Assembly (NCBI GenBank): GCA_031200235.1
Contig: CP133595.1
Location: 124,001 to 188,000, forward strand
Origin: Cuniculiplasma divulgatum
GTDB taxonomy: Archaea; Thermoplasmatota; Thermoplasmata; Thermoplasmatales; Thermoplasmataceae
Direction: 5' to 3'
Length of the DNA stretch: 64,000 nt
A program made the position numbers and the translations under genes. Below are positions 32,723 through 42,608 of this stretch, piece after piece; within the stretch, counting starts at the first letter, position 1; every line of letters begins with the position of its first letter. The notes beneath the pieces are model-generated. The model was not told where the DNA came from. It saw nothing but the letters and a program-made list of their open reading frames with translations, and made no database searches.

Positions 32723-34201
32723 ATGAAATTGTTAATCGATGGAGAATGGATCGATGCGGAAAATAAAGAACAGCTGAAGAAGTTCAGTCCTGTGGACGGG
32801 ACACTTATGGGTGAATTCCCCGCTGCATCAAAGAATGATGTGGACAGGGCAATGGATGCTGCATCAAAGGCCTTTGAATCCTGGTCATCCCTGGGATCAG
32901 TTCCGCGATCGAGATACATTTACAAAGCCAGGGAACTGATTGAGAAATCCAGAGGAGAGCTGGAAAATCTGCTTTACAGGGAAAATGGGAAGATACCCAT
33001 AGAGGCGAGACAGGAGGTTGACGGGGTTCTTGACCAGATGCAGTATTACGCGGAATTTGCCAGAAAAATTACTGGAGATATAGTTGAAGGCGAGACCCCC
33101 AAGAGAAAGATCTTCCAGTACAAGGTCCCATTAGGGATAGTGGTTGCCCTGACACCCTGGAATTTCCCGGCGGCAATGGTTGCCAGAAAGCTCGCCCCTG
33201 CACTGCTCACCGGTAATACAGTAGTGCTCAAACCAAGCTCCGACACCCCGTATACTGCCGAATGGATCGTCAGGAAATTTCAGGAAGCGGGTCTTCCCAA
33301 AGGCGTACTGAACTTTGTTCCCGGAAGAGGTTCAGAGATAGGTGATTATATAGTATCACATAAAAAAGCCGCGCTGGTTACACTAACTGGTTCAACCGAA
33401 ACCGGTCAGAGAATAATGCAGAAAGCGTCGGCAAACATGTCGAAGCTCATCCTTGAGCTGGGTGGCAAAGCTCCCTTCATGGTATGGAAGGACGCGGATC
33501 TCAAGAATGCTCTCAGGACATTCCTTTGGGCAAAGTTCTGGAACGCAGGTCAATCCTGCATCGCCGCGGAGCGTCTTTATGTTCACAAAGATGTATATGC
33601 CAAATTCATGTCAATGGTAAAGAAAGCTACTTCCTCAATTGTTACCGGGGACCCGAAAAAATCCGACATGGGACCACTTATTAACAAAGTTGCCCTGGGA
33701 AACATGGAAGCAATCGTTGAAAATGCAAAGTCAAGCGGATATAAAATTGATACAGGGGGAAGCAAACCAAAATTATCAGGACCAGCTGAAAATGGATACT
33801 ACTTCCTTCCAACGGTCATAGAGGGGGTGGCGCAGGATTCATCAGTATTCCAGGATGAGATATTCGGGCCGGTGGTAGGTGCCATGGAAGTCACATCCAA
33901 GGATGACATGTTCAAGCTTGCAAACGATTCAAAGTACGGTCTTGCGTCTTACCTCTTCACAGCCGATCAGAATTTGATGTTTGACGCTTTTGAACGTATT
34001 AGATTTGGCGAACTTTACGTGAACATGCCGGGTCCCGAAGCATCACAGGGATACCACACCGGGTTCAGGCTTACTGGCCAGGCAGGAGAGGGCAGCAAGC
34101 ATGGCATTGAGGAATACCTTAAACTGAAAAACATATATGTTGACTATGCTGGAGGAGATCTTCACATAGAAACCGTAAGGGAAGACCTCATCAAGGAATA
34201 A
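32723..34201 (+). CDS. NAD(P)-dependent aldehyde dehydrogenase, probably glyceraldehyde-type
   Basis: The 492-residue protein carries the family motifs: LTPWNFPAAM, KPSSDTPYTA, the catalytic Glu in LELGGKAPF and the nucleophile Cys in NAGQSCIAAER. Thermoplasmatales use closely similar enzymes for D-glyceraldehyde oxidation in the non-phosphorylated Entner-Doudoroff pathway, so this is the favoured substrate; succinate semialdehyde is an alternative. A TATA-like AGTTTTATG at about 32693-32701 fits a leaderless start at ATG 32723. It is divergent from the glycosyltransferase gene. Confidence 0.8.
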   Translation: MKLLIDGEWIDAENKEQLKKFSPVDGTLMGEFPAASKNDVDRAMDAASKAFESWSSLGSVPRSRYIYKARELIEKSRGELENLLYRENGKIPIEARQEVDGVLDQMQYYAEFARKITGDIVEGETPKRKIFQYKVPLGIVVALTPWNFPAAMVARKLAPALLTGNTVVLKPSSDTPYTAEWIVRKFQEAGLPKGVLNFVPGRGSEIGDYIVSHKKAALVTLTGSTETGQRIMQKASANMSKLILELGGKAPFMVWKDADLKNALRTFLWAKFWNAGQSCIAAERLYVHKDVYAKFMSMVKKATSSIVTGDPKKSDMGPLINKVALGNMEAIVENAKSSGYKIDTGGSKPKLSGPAENGYYFLPTVIEGVAQDSSVFQDEIFGPVVGAMEVTSKDDMFKLANDSKYGLASYLFTADQNLMFDAFERIRFGELYVNMPGPEASQGYHTGFRLTGQAGEGSKHGIEEYLKLKNIYVDYAGGDLHIETVREDLIKE

Positions 34202-34330
34202 TCGCTAAATCACTTACATTTTTTACCTGATAGACTGGTCTGGCCGCGTCTACCACCATTTTTGGCCATTTTCTTATTCTGCAACTTTTAATTACTGATA
34301 AATTTGAATAACCTATCAATTAACAAATCA

Positions 34331-34403
34331 TGCGGGTGCCGGGATTTGGACCCGAGGCACGAGCTTGGCAAGCTCGCGTGTTACCAGGCTACACCACACC
34401 CGC
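34331..34403 (-). tRNA. tRNA-Gly (GCC)
   Basis: A 73-nt cloverleaf is read on the minus strand. The acceptor stem is GCGGGTG/CACCCGC with discriminator A. The anticodon stem CGAGC/GCTCG holds TTGCCAA, giving anticodon GCC. The T-loop is TCCAAAT. No intron or encoded CCA is seen. Confidence 0.95.
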
Positions 34404-34870
34404 TTAGCACTGTGATTGTGTGGTAAATATTAATTTTTGCGGAGCTTACAGGTGGGGCCCACTCATCTTTCATGAAGCTGCAGATAGCCCTGCTCTGTAT
34501 GCCAGTATTCCGGAAATGTATAGCAGAGCCTTTAATTTACTGTATTTTTATAAATTTGAATTCTATATATGGCAAGCTATTAGCTGACTCTGCTAAAAAA
34601 AATGTCTACTTTCCCAGAAAAAATATTGCTATACGCACCTGAGCCTATTTCCAGCGGTACAACAGATATCATATTAAAGTGTTGCTGTATCAATAACAAA
34701 CTTCAGCAATATTAAATATAAGATAAATGCAGCTCCTGTTATTTTCGGTGTTAGTAAGCATTACGTCAAAGGTTGATTATGTTGCTCATGGAACTAATAT
34801 ACTGGAGGGGCATTTCGCATGCCTTACTACAAAAATCTTTTAATAATTGTAATCTTGTAGCATAAAATAG
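34404..34870. other. Long intergenic region between tRNA-Gly and the tetraether synthase gene
   Basis: No convincing reading frame is seen in 460 AT-rich bases. Near its right end, CTTTTAATA (34837-34845) is a likely TATA element for the radical-SAM gene. A-rich and T-rich runs around 34540-34620 could hold promoters or a small RNA, but nothing definite was found. Confidence 0.5.
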
Positions 34871-34882
34871 GTGATTCCAAGA

Positions 34883-36703
34883 ATGATTGTATCTGAAGAG
34901 AGAAACAGGTATCCCGAGGTCAAGTTTTCTGCAGACTTCGAGATAAGTAAAAACGCACCGTTCAAGACGGTGGATGAATTCGTCAATGCGATGGGACACC
35001 TTATAACTCCAGACATGATGGTTATGAGGGTCACAGAGAGTTTGTGCCCTATCTGCGTTGATGACGAGAAGTTTGATCAGATGAGGATACCCGCTATAGT
35101 CTACGAGAATGCCGGAGAAGTCAAGCTTATCAAGGAATGCGCTGAACACGGTGTTACAAAGGAGAAATACTGGGAAGACTATGAGATGTATCAGGAAGCC
35201 AAGAAGTGGCAGGACCCCGGTGTCAGAATCCTGAATCCTCACGTTGCATATCTGGAATCCAAGATTGTATGCCCCACGCACTGCGGTCTCTGTATAAAGC
35301 ACAAATCACACACAGGACTTGGCAATGTTGTGGTAACAAACCGCTGTGACCTTTCATGCTGGTACTGCTTCTTCTACGCAAAGGAAAACGAGCCCATATA
35401 TGAGCCAACACAGGACCAGGTCAGGATGATGCTCAGGAGAATGAGGAACGAGAAGCCTGTTGGAGCTAATGCTGTCCAGATAACTGGCGGAGAGCCCACA
35501 ATCAGGGATGATATCATTGACATAATCAAGATCGCCAGGGAAGAGGGGTACGAACACATACAGCTCAACACCAACAGTATCAGGGCTGCATTCGATCCTG
35601 ATTTCCCCAAGAAGGTAAGGGCTGCTGGCTCCAATGTCATATATACAAGCTTTGACGGGCCAACCCCCAGATCAAACCCCAAGAACTTCTGGGAAGTCCC
35701 GGCTGCTCTTGAAAACTACAAGAAGGCTCCGCTGGGGGTCGTACTGGTTCCAACTGTCATTGGCGGTGTAAACGACCAGTATCTGGGAGACATCATCAGG
35801 TTTGGGCTCTCCAACATAGATGTTGTAAGAGCAGTCAACTTCCAGCCTGTCAGCCTTGTTGGAAGAATGCCTGACAGGATGAGGGAAAAACAGAGGATAA
35901 CCATTCCTGGAGCAATCAAGAAGATAGAGCAGCAGACCGATGGCCTCATAGGAAGAGAGGACTTCTTCACTGTTCCTTCAACAGCCAAGGTATCTGACTT
36001 TGTTGAACAGCTGAAGGGCAAGGAAATGTACAAGCTCTCAATTCATTTCGCATGCGGAATGGGTACATATCTCTTCAAGGACGATGACAGAATCATACCA
36101 ATAACCAGATTCATTGATGTGCGTGGAATGTTCGAAAAAATCGGAGAACTTGCTGATGAGATAAAGGGATCCAACTTCAAGAGGCTCAGCAAGGCCGTCA
36201 CAGTTCCGAAGCTGCTTCTCAGCCTGAACAAGTTTGTGGATTACGAGAAGGCCCCCAAGGACTTCAAGCTGAAGGATATGATATACAATGCCTTCACAGA
36301 AGGAGATTACCATGGACTCAAGGCTTTCCACTACAAATCAATGTTCATCGGTTTCATGCACTTCATGGATCCGTACACATATGATGTGGACAGGGTTGAG
36401 AGATGCGATATCCACTATGCAATGCCTGATGGCAGGGTTGTGCCTTTCTGTGCATTCAATGTAATACCTGAACTCTACAGGGATGCAACACAGAGGAAAT
36501 ACTCAATTCCAGCCAAAACCTATGAAGAGAGGACAGGAAAGATACTCAAGAAGGACAAGTACTTCAGGGAATATACAAAGGAAGACAAGAGAAGAATACT
36601 TGCTTTCTATGAGCAAAGCATAGGCAGGAAGCTCAGCGAAGATGAAATAGGTCTCAACCTTGAAGAAGCCATCCCAGTGATTTCTTCACAGAGACCCGAG
36701 TAA
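34883..36703 (+). CDS. tes: Radical-SAM tetraether lipid synthase (Tes/GDGT-MAS family)
   Basis: The 606-residue protein has the radical-SAM cluster motif CDLSCWYC, preceded by Cys-rich segments (SLCPICVDD; CPTHCGLCIKH) that bind further iron-sulfur centres. It also has ITGGEPTIRDD and a C-terminal Cys region. This pattern matches the MJ0619-type enzymes that join two archaeol molecules into membrane-spanning tetraethers, the main lipids of Thermoplasmatales. ATG 34883 is favoured, with AGGTGA ten bases upstream; GTG 34871 is possible. The family match is by pattern recall, not alignment. Confidence 0.8.
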   Translation: MIVSEERNRYPEVKFSADFEISKNAPFKTVDEFVNAMGHLITPDMMVMRVTESLCPICVDDEKFDQMRIPAIVYENAGEVKLIKECAEHGVTKEKYWEDYEMYQEAKKWQDPGVRILNPHVAYLESKIVCPTHCGLCIKHKSHTGLGNVVVTNRCDLSCWYCFFYAKENEPIYEPTQDQVRMMLRRMRNEKPVGANAVQITGGEPTIRDDIIDIIKIAREEGYEHIQLNTNSIRAAFDPDFPKKVRAAGSNVIYTSFDGPTPRSNPKNFWEVPAALENYKKAPLGVVLVPTVIGGVNDQYLGDIIRFGLSNIDVVRAVNFQPVSLVGRMPDRMREKQRITIPGAIKKIEQQTDGLIGREDFFTVPSTAKVSDFVEQLKGKEMYKLSIHFACGMGTYLFKDDDRIIPITRFIDVRGMFEKIGELADEIKGSNFKRLSKAVTVPKLLLSLNKFVDYEKAPKDFKLKDMIYNAFTEGDYHGLKAFHYKSMFIGFMHFMDPYTYDVDRVERCDIHYAMPDGRVVPFCAFNVIPELYRDATQRKYSIPAKTYEERTGKILKKDKYFREYTKEDKRRILAFYEQSIGRKLSEDEIGLNLEEAIPVISSQRPE

Positions 36704-36742
36704 TCCCAAATTTTATTTTTAAATACCAATACCTTTACTCAA

Positions 36743-37150
36743 TTGCAATACGAGATTTTTGACCATACAGGCGATGTGGGCCTCAGGTTTTACGGATCTA
36801 CATTTGAGGAGTTATTTTCTTCCGCTGTTGCGGGCATGGCAAGGCTTATGGGGCGCCAGCCAGGCAGGCACCTCCACGTTTCCAGAAAAGAGATCATAGC
36901 CGAGACAGGAAACGAACTTATCCTGTACACCATCCTCTCCCGCGTGCTTTATTACTTTGAGGCTCAATCGGAACTCTACAGCAATGCCAGTTTCCCTGAA
37001 GGTATTATACCCGGAGAAACACAGGTACTGCTCACAGGATACAGAATCAATTCACGATTCAGGTACGACTACGTCATCAAGGCTCCAACATTCCACAGGC
37101 TGGTACTGCGTCCAGCCGAGGGTTACGGCACCATAGTTTTTGACATATGA
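36743..37150 (+). CDS. Archease, activator of the RtcB RNA ligase
   Basis: The 135-residue protein has the archease signature: DHTGDVGLRFYG at the N-terminus, GNELILYTILSRVLYYFE in the middle and late acidic metal-binding residues. Archease helps RtcB ligate tRNA exons after intron removal; tRNA-Met in this window has such an intron. The start is TTG 36743, preceded by a TATA-like TTTTATTTTT. No rtcB gene lies nearby. Confidence 0.85.
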   Translation: MQYEIFDHTGDVGLRFYGSTFEELFSSAVAGMARLMGRQPGRHLHVSRKEIIAETGNELILYTILSRVLYYFEAQSELYSNASFPEGIIPGETQVLLTGYRINSRFRYDYVIKAPTFHRLVLRPAEGYGTIVFDI

Positions 37151-37257
37151 AGCATTGCCTCTCTACCGGATGGCTGGTCAGTGCCTGCTTAACAGGCATG
37201 CAGCTATTCATCTCCTGCAATGATCAAGATTTTAATTGAAATGACATAACCCTACCA

Positions 37258-37809
37258 ATGACTAGTCTTGTTCCGAAGAAAATCTTCTTCACACGGGGAG
37301 TGGGGAGAGGACAGAGCCAGCTGCAGTCCTTTGAGGAAGCGCTCAGGGATGGAGGAATTGCGCCATTCAACCTGGTTGGCATAAGCTCCATCTTCCCGCC
37401 ATTTGCGGAAACTGTTACCAGGGAGCAGGGGCTCAGACTTCTGTCTCCCGGGCAGATTCTTTTCACTGTTCTTGCAAGAAATTCATCGGATGAGCTTAAC
37501 AGGATGATTTCTGCAGCAATAGGTTATGCCATACCAACGGACAGGAGCAGGTGGGGATATCTCAGCGAGCACCACAGTTTCGGCGAGACCGAGAAAACAG
37601 CCGGATACTTTGCAGAGAAACTCGCTGCAGAAATGCTTGCCAGCACCATGGGTACAACCGACAAGCTGATCTGGAACCAGGAGAAGGAGGAATACGTTCT
37701 GGAGAACAGAATACTGACAACAAAGAACATATGTTCCACCGCTGTTGTTATGAAACCTGGTGAATGGACAACTGTAATAGCTGCAGCTGTCCTGATCGTA
37801 GAGGAGTAA
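37258..37809 (+). CDS. pdaD: Pyruvoyl-dependent arginine decarboxylase
   Basis: The 183-residue proenzyme resembles the M. jannaschii PvlArgDC. It has [11 protein letters not shown] near the start, the GISSIFPP self-cleavage site whose second Ser becomes the pyruvoyl group, and a late Glu ([10 protein letters not shown]). It makes agmatine from arginine for polyamine synthesis. A length near 165-185 is typical. It is three bases upstream of leuS, so the two are probably co-transcribed. Confidence 0.9.
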   Translation: MTSLVPKKIFFTRGVGRGQSQLQSFEEALRDGGIAPFNLVGISSIFPPFAETVTREQGLRLLSPGQILFTVLARNSSDELNRMISAAIGYAIPTDRSRWGYLSEHHSFGETEKTAGYFAEKLAAEMLASTMGTTDKLIWNQEKEEYVLENRILTTKNICSTAVVMKPGEWTTVIAAAVLIVEE

Positions 37810-37812
37810 GAA

Positions 37813-40563
37813 ATGGACCAGTCCATCGAGGAGAAGTGGCAGAAAAGGTGGGCCGAATCCCATGTTTTTGAGCCAGATATGGACCCTGCAAGAAAAAAAT
37901 TCATGATAACTGTGCCATGGCCATATACCAACGGACCACTGCATGTTGGCCACGGAAGGACGTACACTCTGGCTGACATAATTGCAAGGTACAGGAGAAT
38001 GACAGGATACAACGTTCTCTTCCCCATGGCTTTCCACCAGAGTGGCACCCCGATTCTTGCCTTTTCTGAGAGAATCCGCCTCAATGATGAGAAGACCATA
38101 AAACAGTACCGTGAAAACCTGTCCGAATATGAAGAACCTGAGAACATTGACTCCATAATAGAATCGTTCAGGAAGCCGGAGAATATTGCTGCGTACTTTT
38201 CGGAGAGAATAATAAAGGATTTCACAAGCCTCGGATATTCAATGGACTGGACCAGGCGTTTCACCTCAGCAGATCCATTTTACCAGGACTTTGTTGTATG
38301 GCAGTTCAACAGGCTTCATGACAGGGGGCTCATAAAAAGTGGCAAATATCCTGTCCTGTACAGTGTTGACGATCAGAATGCAGTGGGTGAGGACGACATC
38401 AGCGATGGCGACATAGACAAGGTCACCATTGAGGAGTATACAGCCGTGATCTTCAAGGGAAATGAGTATTCACTGGTGGCTGCCTCCCTGAGGCCCGAAA
38501 CAATATTCGGCATAACAAACCTCTGGATTTCACCGTCCGGTGACTATGTCCTTGTTGAGATGGATGGCGAGAAATTTGCGGTTTCCAGGGAAGCCTCTGA
38601 AAAGCTTGCACTGCAGCATGACGATATCACGGTAATTGGAAGCATCCGGAATTCTCAGATTCTCTCCCAGGAATTTACCGCACCCTTCAGCGGCAGGAAA
38701 CTGAGGGTGTACCAGGCAGAGTTTGTTGACCCTGACAACGGCACAGGCGTCGTGTATTCCGTTCCGGGGCATGCGGTATGGGATTTTGTTGCCATGAAGG
38801 AGTACTCAATAAATGTTGACCCGGTTACAGTTATCGATGTTTTATCTGATCCGGGAATCACAGTTCAGTCACTTGTTTCCCAGACCGGCATAAAGGGAAT
38901 AAATGATTCTGATCTCATCAGGGAGGCAACCCAGAGGCTGTACAGGGAAGAATTCTATTCTGGAAGGATGAATGGCGAAAACGGAAAATATTCAGGAATG
39001 ACCGTACAGCAGGCAAGGGACTCCATTAAGGGCGACCTTTTCCAGGAGAAACTCGGCTTCATTTTCTATGAGACCTCGCGGCATGCCACAACCCGCGCGG
39101 GATCAAAGGTTGTGGTTGCAGTCATGAAGGATCAGTGGTTCATAGATTATTCAGTTCCATGGTGGAAGAAACTCTCCCATGAACTTGTGGGAAGGATGTT
39201 CTACTACCCCGAATTCTACAGGAACGCAATGAACGACGCAATAGACTGGCTACGAGAAAGACCATGCGCACGCCGGAGAGGCATAGGAACCAGACTTCCC
39301 TTTAACAGGGAATGGGTCATAGAGTCCCTGTCCGATTCCACAATATATCCTGCAGTTTACACAAATTCAACCCAGCTCAAGGAGATATTCCGGCTGCTTG
39401 GCAGGATACCGGAGGGAATCATGGAATTCATCTACGGCTCAGGGGACAGGAGTTTGCTGGCAGAATATGATGAGGCTGTTCAGGATCTTGCCAGGGAAGC
39501 CAGAAGGAGCCTTGAATACTGGTACGGCGTGGACATAAGGCTCACGGCCCACCCACACCTGAGCAACCACCTGTCATTTTATGTTATGAACCATGCTGCC
39601 CTGTTCCCGGAAAATCTGCAGCCCAGGGGCCTCATAATATCCGGGCTTGTAATATCAAACGGCGCCAAGATCTCCAAGAGCAAGGGAAATGCAATATCAC
39701 TTCTCAGGATATCGCACCGTTATTCGGCCGATCTTTACAGGCTCTTTGTTGCAGTCAATGCAGACATTGCGTCAACGCTTGACTGGAATGAGGACGAAAT
39801 CCAGGCTGTCAGGAAGAAGTATGAGACCTTCCTTGCCCTTGTTTCCAACCGCCAGCATGAACCCGGATTCATCTCCACCCAGATTGAGAACTGGTTCGAA
39901 TCAAGGTTCAACCAGCATCTCGGGGAATATTTCCAGGGCATGGAGAATTTCGATCTGAGGGGTGCAATCATCTCCATATTCTATGAGGTCATGAATGACA
40001 TCAGGTATGTGGAACAGAGAGGCGGAAATACAGGATATGCTGTCTCACGCATTCTGGACCGCTGGATCCAGGCGCTGGCACCGGTGATACCTCACACCTG
40101 CGAAGAACTATGGGAATCCATGGGAAAAGAGGGGTTTGTGAGCACTACAATAATGGATAAAGACAATTCCGGGCCTGTTGATCATGAGATCCTGTCAGCA
40201 GAAAAGTACCTGCAGAAGGTTATACAGGACGTAAGGGACATAATGAAGGCAACATCCATAAATCCTGCAGTAATAGAAATCAGCGTATGCGGAAGTGAAA
40301 TGAGGAAACTGGCCTTACTGCTGGCAGAAAATCGGGCATCGGAAGCAACGCCACGCCTGAAGCCATTCATTGGGGATTACATGAAGAACAAAAGGAATAT
40401 TGACACCTCTGTCAGCGGAGAGGCAGCCATCCTCAGGGAAAGCCTCACCTACCTTGAGAAGACCTTCCAGTGCCAGGTCAATATAAGCGAGAATTCTCCC
40501 ATACCGGGGAAAAAGATCGCATGGCCCGGTAGGCCCGTCATAACGCTGAAGCCCTCATCCTGA
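37813..40563 (+). CDS. leuS: Leucyl-tRNA synthetase
   Basis: The 916-residue class I synthetase has its HIGH motif as HVGHG after PWPYTNGPL, and its KMSKS motif as KISKSKGN near residue 620. The editing domain is recognised by the GVVYSVPGHAVWDFVA block. The overall plan, with a long archaeal C-terminal part, is of the archaeal/eukaryotic LeuRS type. It follows pdaD by three bases; GAG-rich sequence just upstream could serve as ribosome site. Confidence 0.95.
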   Translation: MDQSIEEKWQKRWAESHVFEPDMDPARKKFMITVPWPYTNGPLHVGHGRTYTLADIIARYRRMTGYNVLFPMAFHQSGTPILAFSERIRLNDEKTIKQYRENLSEYEEPENIDSIIESFRKPENIAAYFSERIIKDFTSLGYSMDWTRRFTSADPFYQDFVVWQFNRLHDRGLIKSGKYPVLYSVDDQNAVGEDDISDGDIDKVTIEEYTAVIFKGNEYSLVAASLRPETIFGITNLWISPSGDYVLVEMDGEKFAVSREASEKLALQHDDITVIGSIRNSQILSQEFTAPFSGRKLRVYQAEFVDPDNGTGVVYSVPGHAVWDFVAMKEYSINVDPVTVIDVLSDPGITVQSLVSQTGIKGINDSDLIREATQRLYREEFYSGRMNGENGKYSGMTVQQARDSIKGDLFQEKLGFIFYETSRHATTRAGSKVVVAVMKDQWFIDYSVPWWKKLSHELVGRMFYYPEFYRNAMNDAIDWLRERPCARRRGIGTRLPFNREWVIESLSDSTIYPAVYTNSTQLKEIFRLLGRIPEGIMEFIYGSGDRSLLAEYDEAVQDLAREARRSLEYWYGVDIRLTAHPHLSNHLSFYVMNHAALFPENLQPRGLIISGLVISNGAKISKSKGNAISLLRISHRYSADLYRLFVAVNADIASTLDWNEDEIQAVRKKYETFLALVSNRQHEPGFISTQIENWFESRFNQHLGEYFQGMENFDLRGAIISIFYEVMNDIRYVEQRGGNTGYAVSRILDRWIQALAPVIPHTCEELWESMGKEGFVSTTIMDKDNSGPVDHEILSAEKYLQKVIQDVRDIMKATSINPAVIEISVCGSEMRKLALLLAENRASEATPRLKPFIGDYMKNKRNIDTSVSGEAAILRESLTYLEKTFQCQVNISENSPIPGKKIAWPGRPVITLKPSS

Positions 40564-40631
40564 TTGCTTCAGCCAGTTCCCAGGATTTCCTCTTTCGATA
40601 TTTAATTAAACATAACAGGCATTTCGGCAGT

Positions 40632-42608
40632 ATGGCTGAAGAACGCAAAGGAATAACATTCAACTCACCGCTGGAAGAGCGAGTTTATTATTCAAGACTT
40701 CTGGGCGGGGATTCCTCCCTTGTGCTGCATGGGGGCGGCAACACCTCAGTAAAGGTAACGGAGAAGGATCATACTGGAAGGGATATCCATGTCCTCAGGG
40801 TGAAGGGGAGCGGATCGGATCTTGCCACCATCACGGAGAGAGGCTTCACCGGCCTCAGGATGGACGATCTCCTGGCCGCAAGGAAAATTAAGGAAATGTC
40901 CGATGAGGAAATGGTTGCATATATGCGGAAGAGCATGGTTGACCCTTCTGAATCCTCTCCAAGCGTGGAATCATTCCTGCATGCCTTCATACCGCACGCC
41001 TATGTAGATCACTCGCATTCTGACGCAATACTGTCCATCACAAACACCACAATGAAGCCTGACGAGATAAAGAACATACTTGGAAATGTAATGGTGATAC
41101 CGTACATCCCACCGGGCTTCAAGCTTGCAAGGGCTCTTCTGGAGACAATAGAATCAATGGGGCCAGAAATAAAGGGAATTGTGCTTTCACGCCACGGCCT
41201 CTTCACCTTCGGCGAAAGCGGAAAGGAGAGCTACGACCGCCATATGGAGATAGTTTCTGCGGCGGATAAATACATCAATGGAAAGCTGAAAGGCACAGAT
41301 CTTTTCCCGAAGAAATATGACAGGGTCGATCCCGCAGCTGTGGAATCATTGCTTCCCACAATCCGTGGACTCCTGTCCAGATCAACCAGGAAAGTTCTGA
41401 AGATTGCGACAGATGAGGCTTCATTGAAGATATCCATGTCGGGAGAGGCAGAGAAGCTGGCCACCAACGGACCTGCAACTCCAGATATGCTCATCAGGAC
41501 AAAGTTTGATTATGCCTACATTGACCATGTGTCCAGATCAGCTGACGTGATCGATGAATATGCAGCAAAATACCGAAAAGAGTACGAGGAATATGTCAGG
41601 GGATTCCCCATGCATGACCCATATCCTTCATGCATTGTCATAAGGGGATACGGACTCATTACAGCCGGTATAAATTCCCGAGAAGCGTCAATTGCAATGG
41701 ACCAGATGAGACACTCCCTGCTGGTGAATGCCAGGGCAATGAGGCTCGGAGGTAACTCATTCATATCCCGGAAGGAGGCGTATGAAATGGAATACTGGCC
41801 TCTGGAGGAAGCCAAGCTGAAGAAATTCCACCCACGCCCTCTTGAGGGTCATGTATCGGTGGTCACAGGAGCGGCCAGCGGAATCGGCCTGGAGGTTGCC
41901 AGGAAACTTGCCATGAACGGTTCAGCAGTCATTGCCTGCGATCTGGATCCGGATGTCACCAGCGTTTCAAAGACACTGGGAACTGAATCAGGAAATCCAG
42001 TAATCCCCGCTGTCATTGACATCTCCAGCGAAGAGGCCGTGGAGAAAGCTTACAGGAATGCAGTGCTGGAGTTCGGTGGCGTGGACATGCTGTTCAACAA
42101 TGCGGGTGTGCTCAAGAGCAGCCTCATTGAAGATACAACTGTCCAGGATCTTGACCTCCATTACAGGGTTAATGCCAGAGGCACATTCCTGATGACACGT
42201 GAGGCATTCAAGATCATGAAGGCACAGAACATTGGGGGCAACATGGTTTTCAACATAACCAAGAATCTCACAAATCCGGGCCCCGGAATGCTGTCATACG
42301 GATCCACAAAGGCATTTGCAGCCCACGTATGCCATTACGTTGCCAAGGAAGGTGGGAAATATGGAATCAGGGCAAACATAGTCAATCCTGACAAGATATT
42401 CAGGGGTTCCAAGATCTGGGAAAATGGCGTCCTTGAAGCCAGGGCTAAGGCAAAGGGACAGACCGTTGAACAGTACAAGACCCAGAATCTGCTGAGAAGG
42501 GAAGTGCTGCCCGATCACGTCGCAAACGTTGTCCTTGCCCTGATAAATGAGGATGCTTTTGGAGCCACAACAGATGCAATGATACCAATAGATGGCGGAA
42601 TCATCTGA
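40632..42608 (+). CDS. Class II aldolase fused to a short-chain dehydrogenase
   Basis: The 658-residue protein has two enzyme domains. Residues 1 to about 380 are a class II (RhaD-like) aldolase with zinc ligands in DHSHSDAI and SRHGLFTFG and a GGGNTS motif. Residues from about 410 are an NAD(P) dehydrogenase with TGAASGIGLEVA, NNAG and catalytic Tyr/Lys in SYGSTKAF. Bacterial relatives (RhaD/YuxG type) handle rhamnulose phosphate and lactaldehyde; the archaeal substrate is unknown. The end overlaps the convergent flavoprotein gene by eight bases. Confidence 0.88.
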   Translation: MAEERKGITFNSPLEERVYYSRLLGGDSSLVLHGGGNTSVKVTEKDHTGRDIHVLRVKGSGSDLATITERGFTGLRMDDLLAARKIKEMSDEEMVAYMRKSMVDPSESSPSVESFLHAFIPHAYVDHSHSDAILSITNTTMKPDEIKNILGNVMVIPYIPPGFKLARALLETIESMGPEIKGIVLSRHGLFTFGESGKESYDRHMEIVSAADKYINGKLKGTDLFPKKYDRVDPAAVESLLPTIRGLLSRSTRKVLKIATDEASLKISMSGEAEKLATNGPATPDMLIRTKFDYAYIDHVSRSADVIDEYAAKYRKEYEEYVRGFPMHDPYPSCIVIRGYGLITAGINSREASIAMDQMRHSLLVNARAMRLGGNSFISRKEAYEMEYWPLEEAKLKKFHPRPLEGHVSVVTGAASGIGLEVARKLAMNGSAVIACDLDPDVTSVSKTLGTESGNPVIPAVIDISSEEAVEKAYRNAVLEFGGVDMLFNNAGVLKSSLIEDTTVQDLDLHYRVNARGTFLMTREAFKIMKAQNIGGNMVFNITKNLTNPGPGMLSYGSTKAFAAHVCHYVAKEGGKYGIRANIVNPDKIFRGSKIWENGVLEARAKAKGQTVEQYKTQNLLRREVLPDHVANVVLALINEDAFGATTDAMIPIDGGII

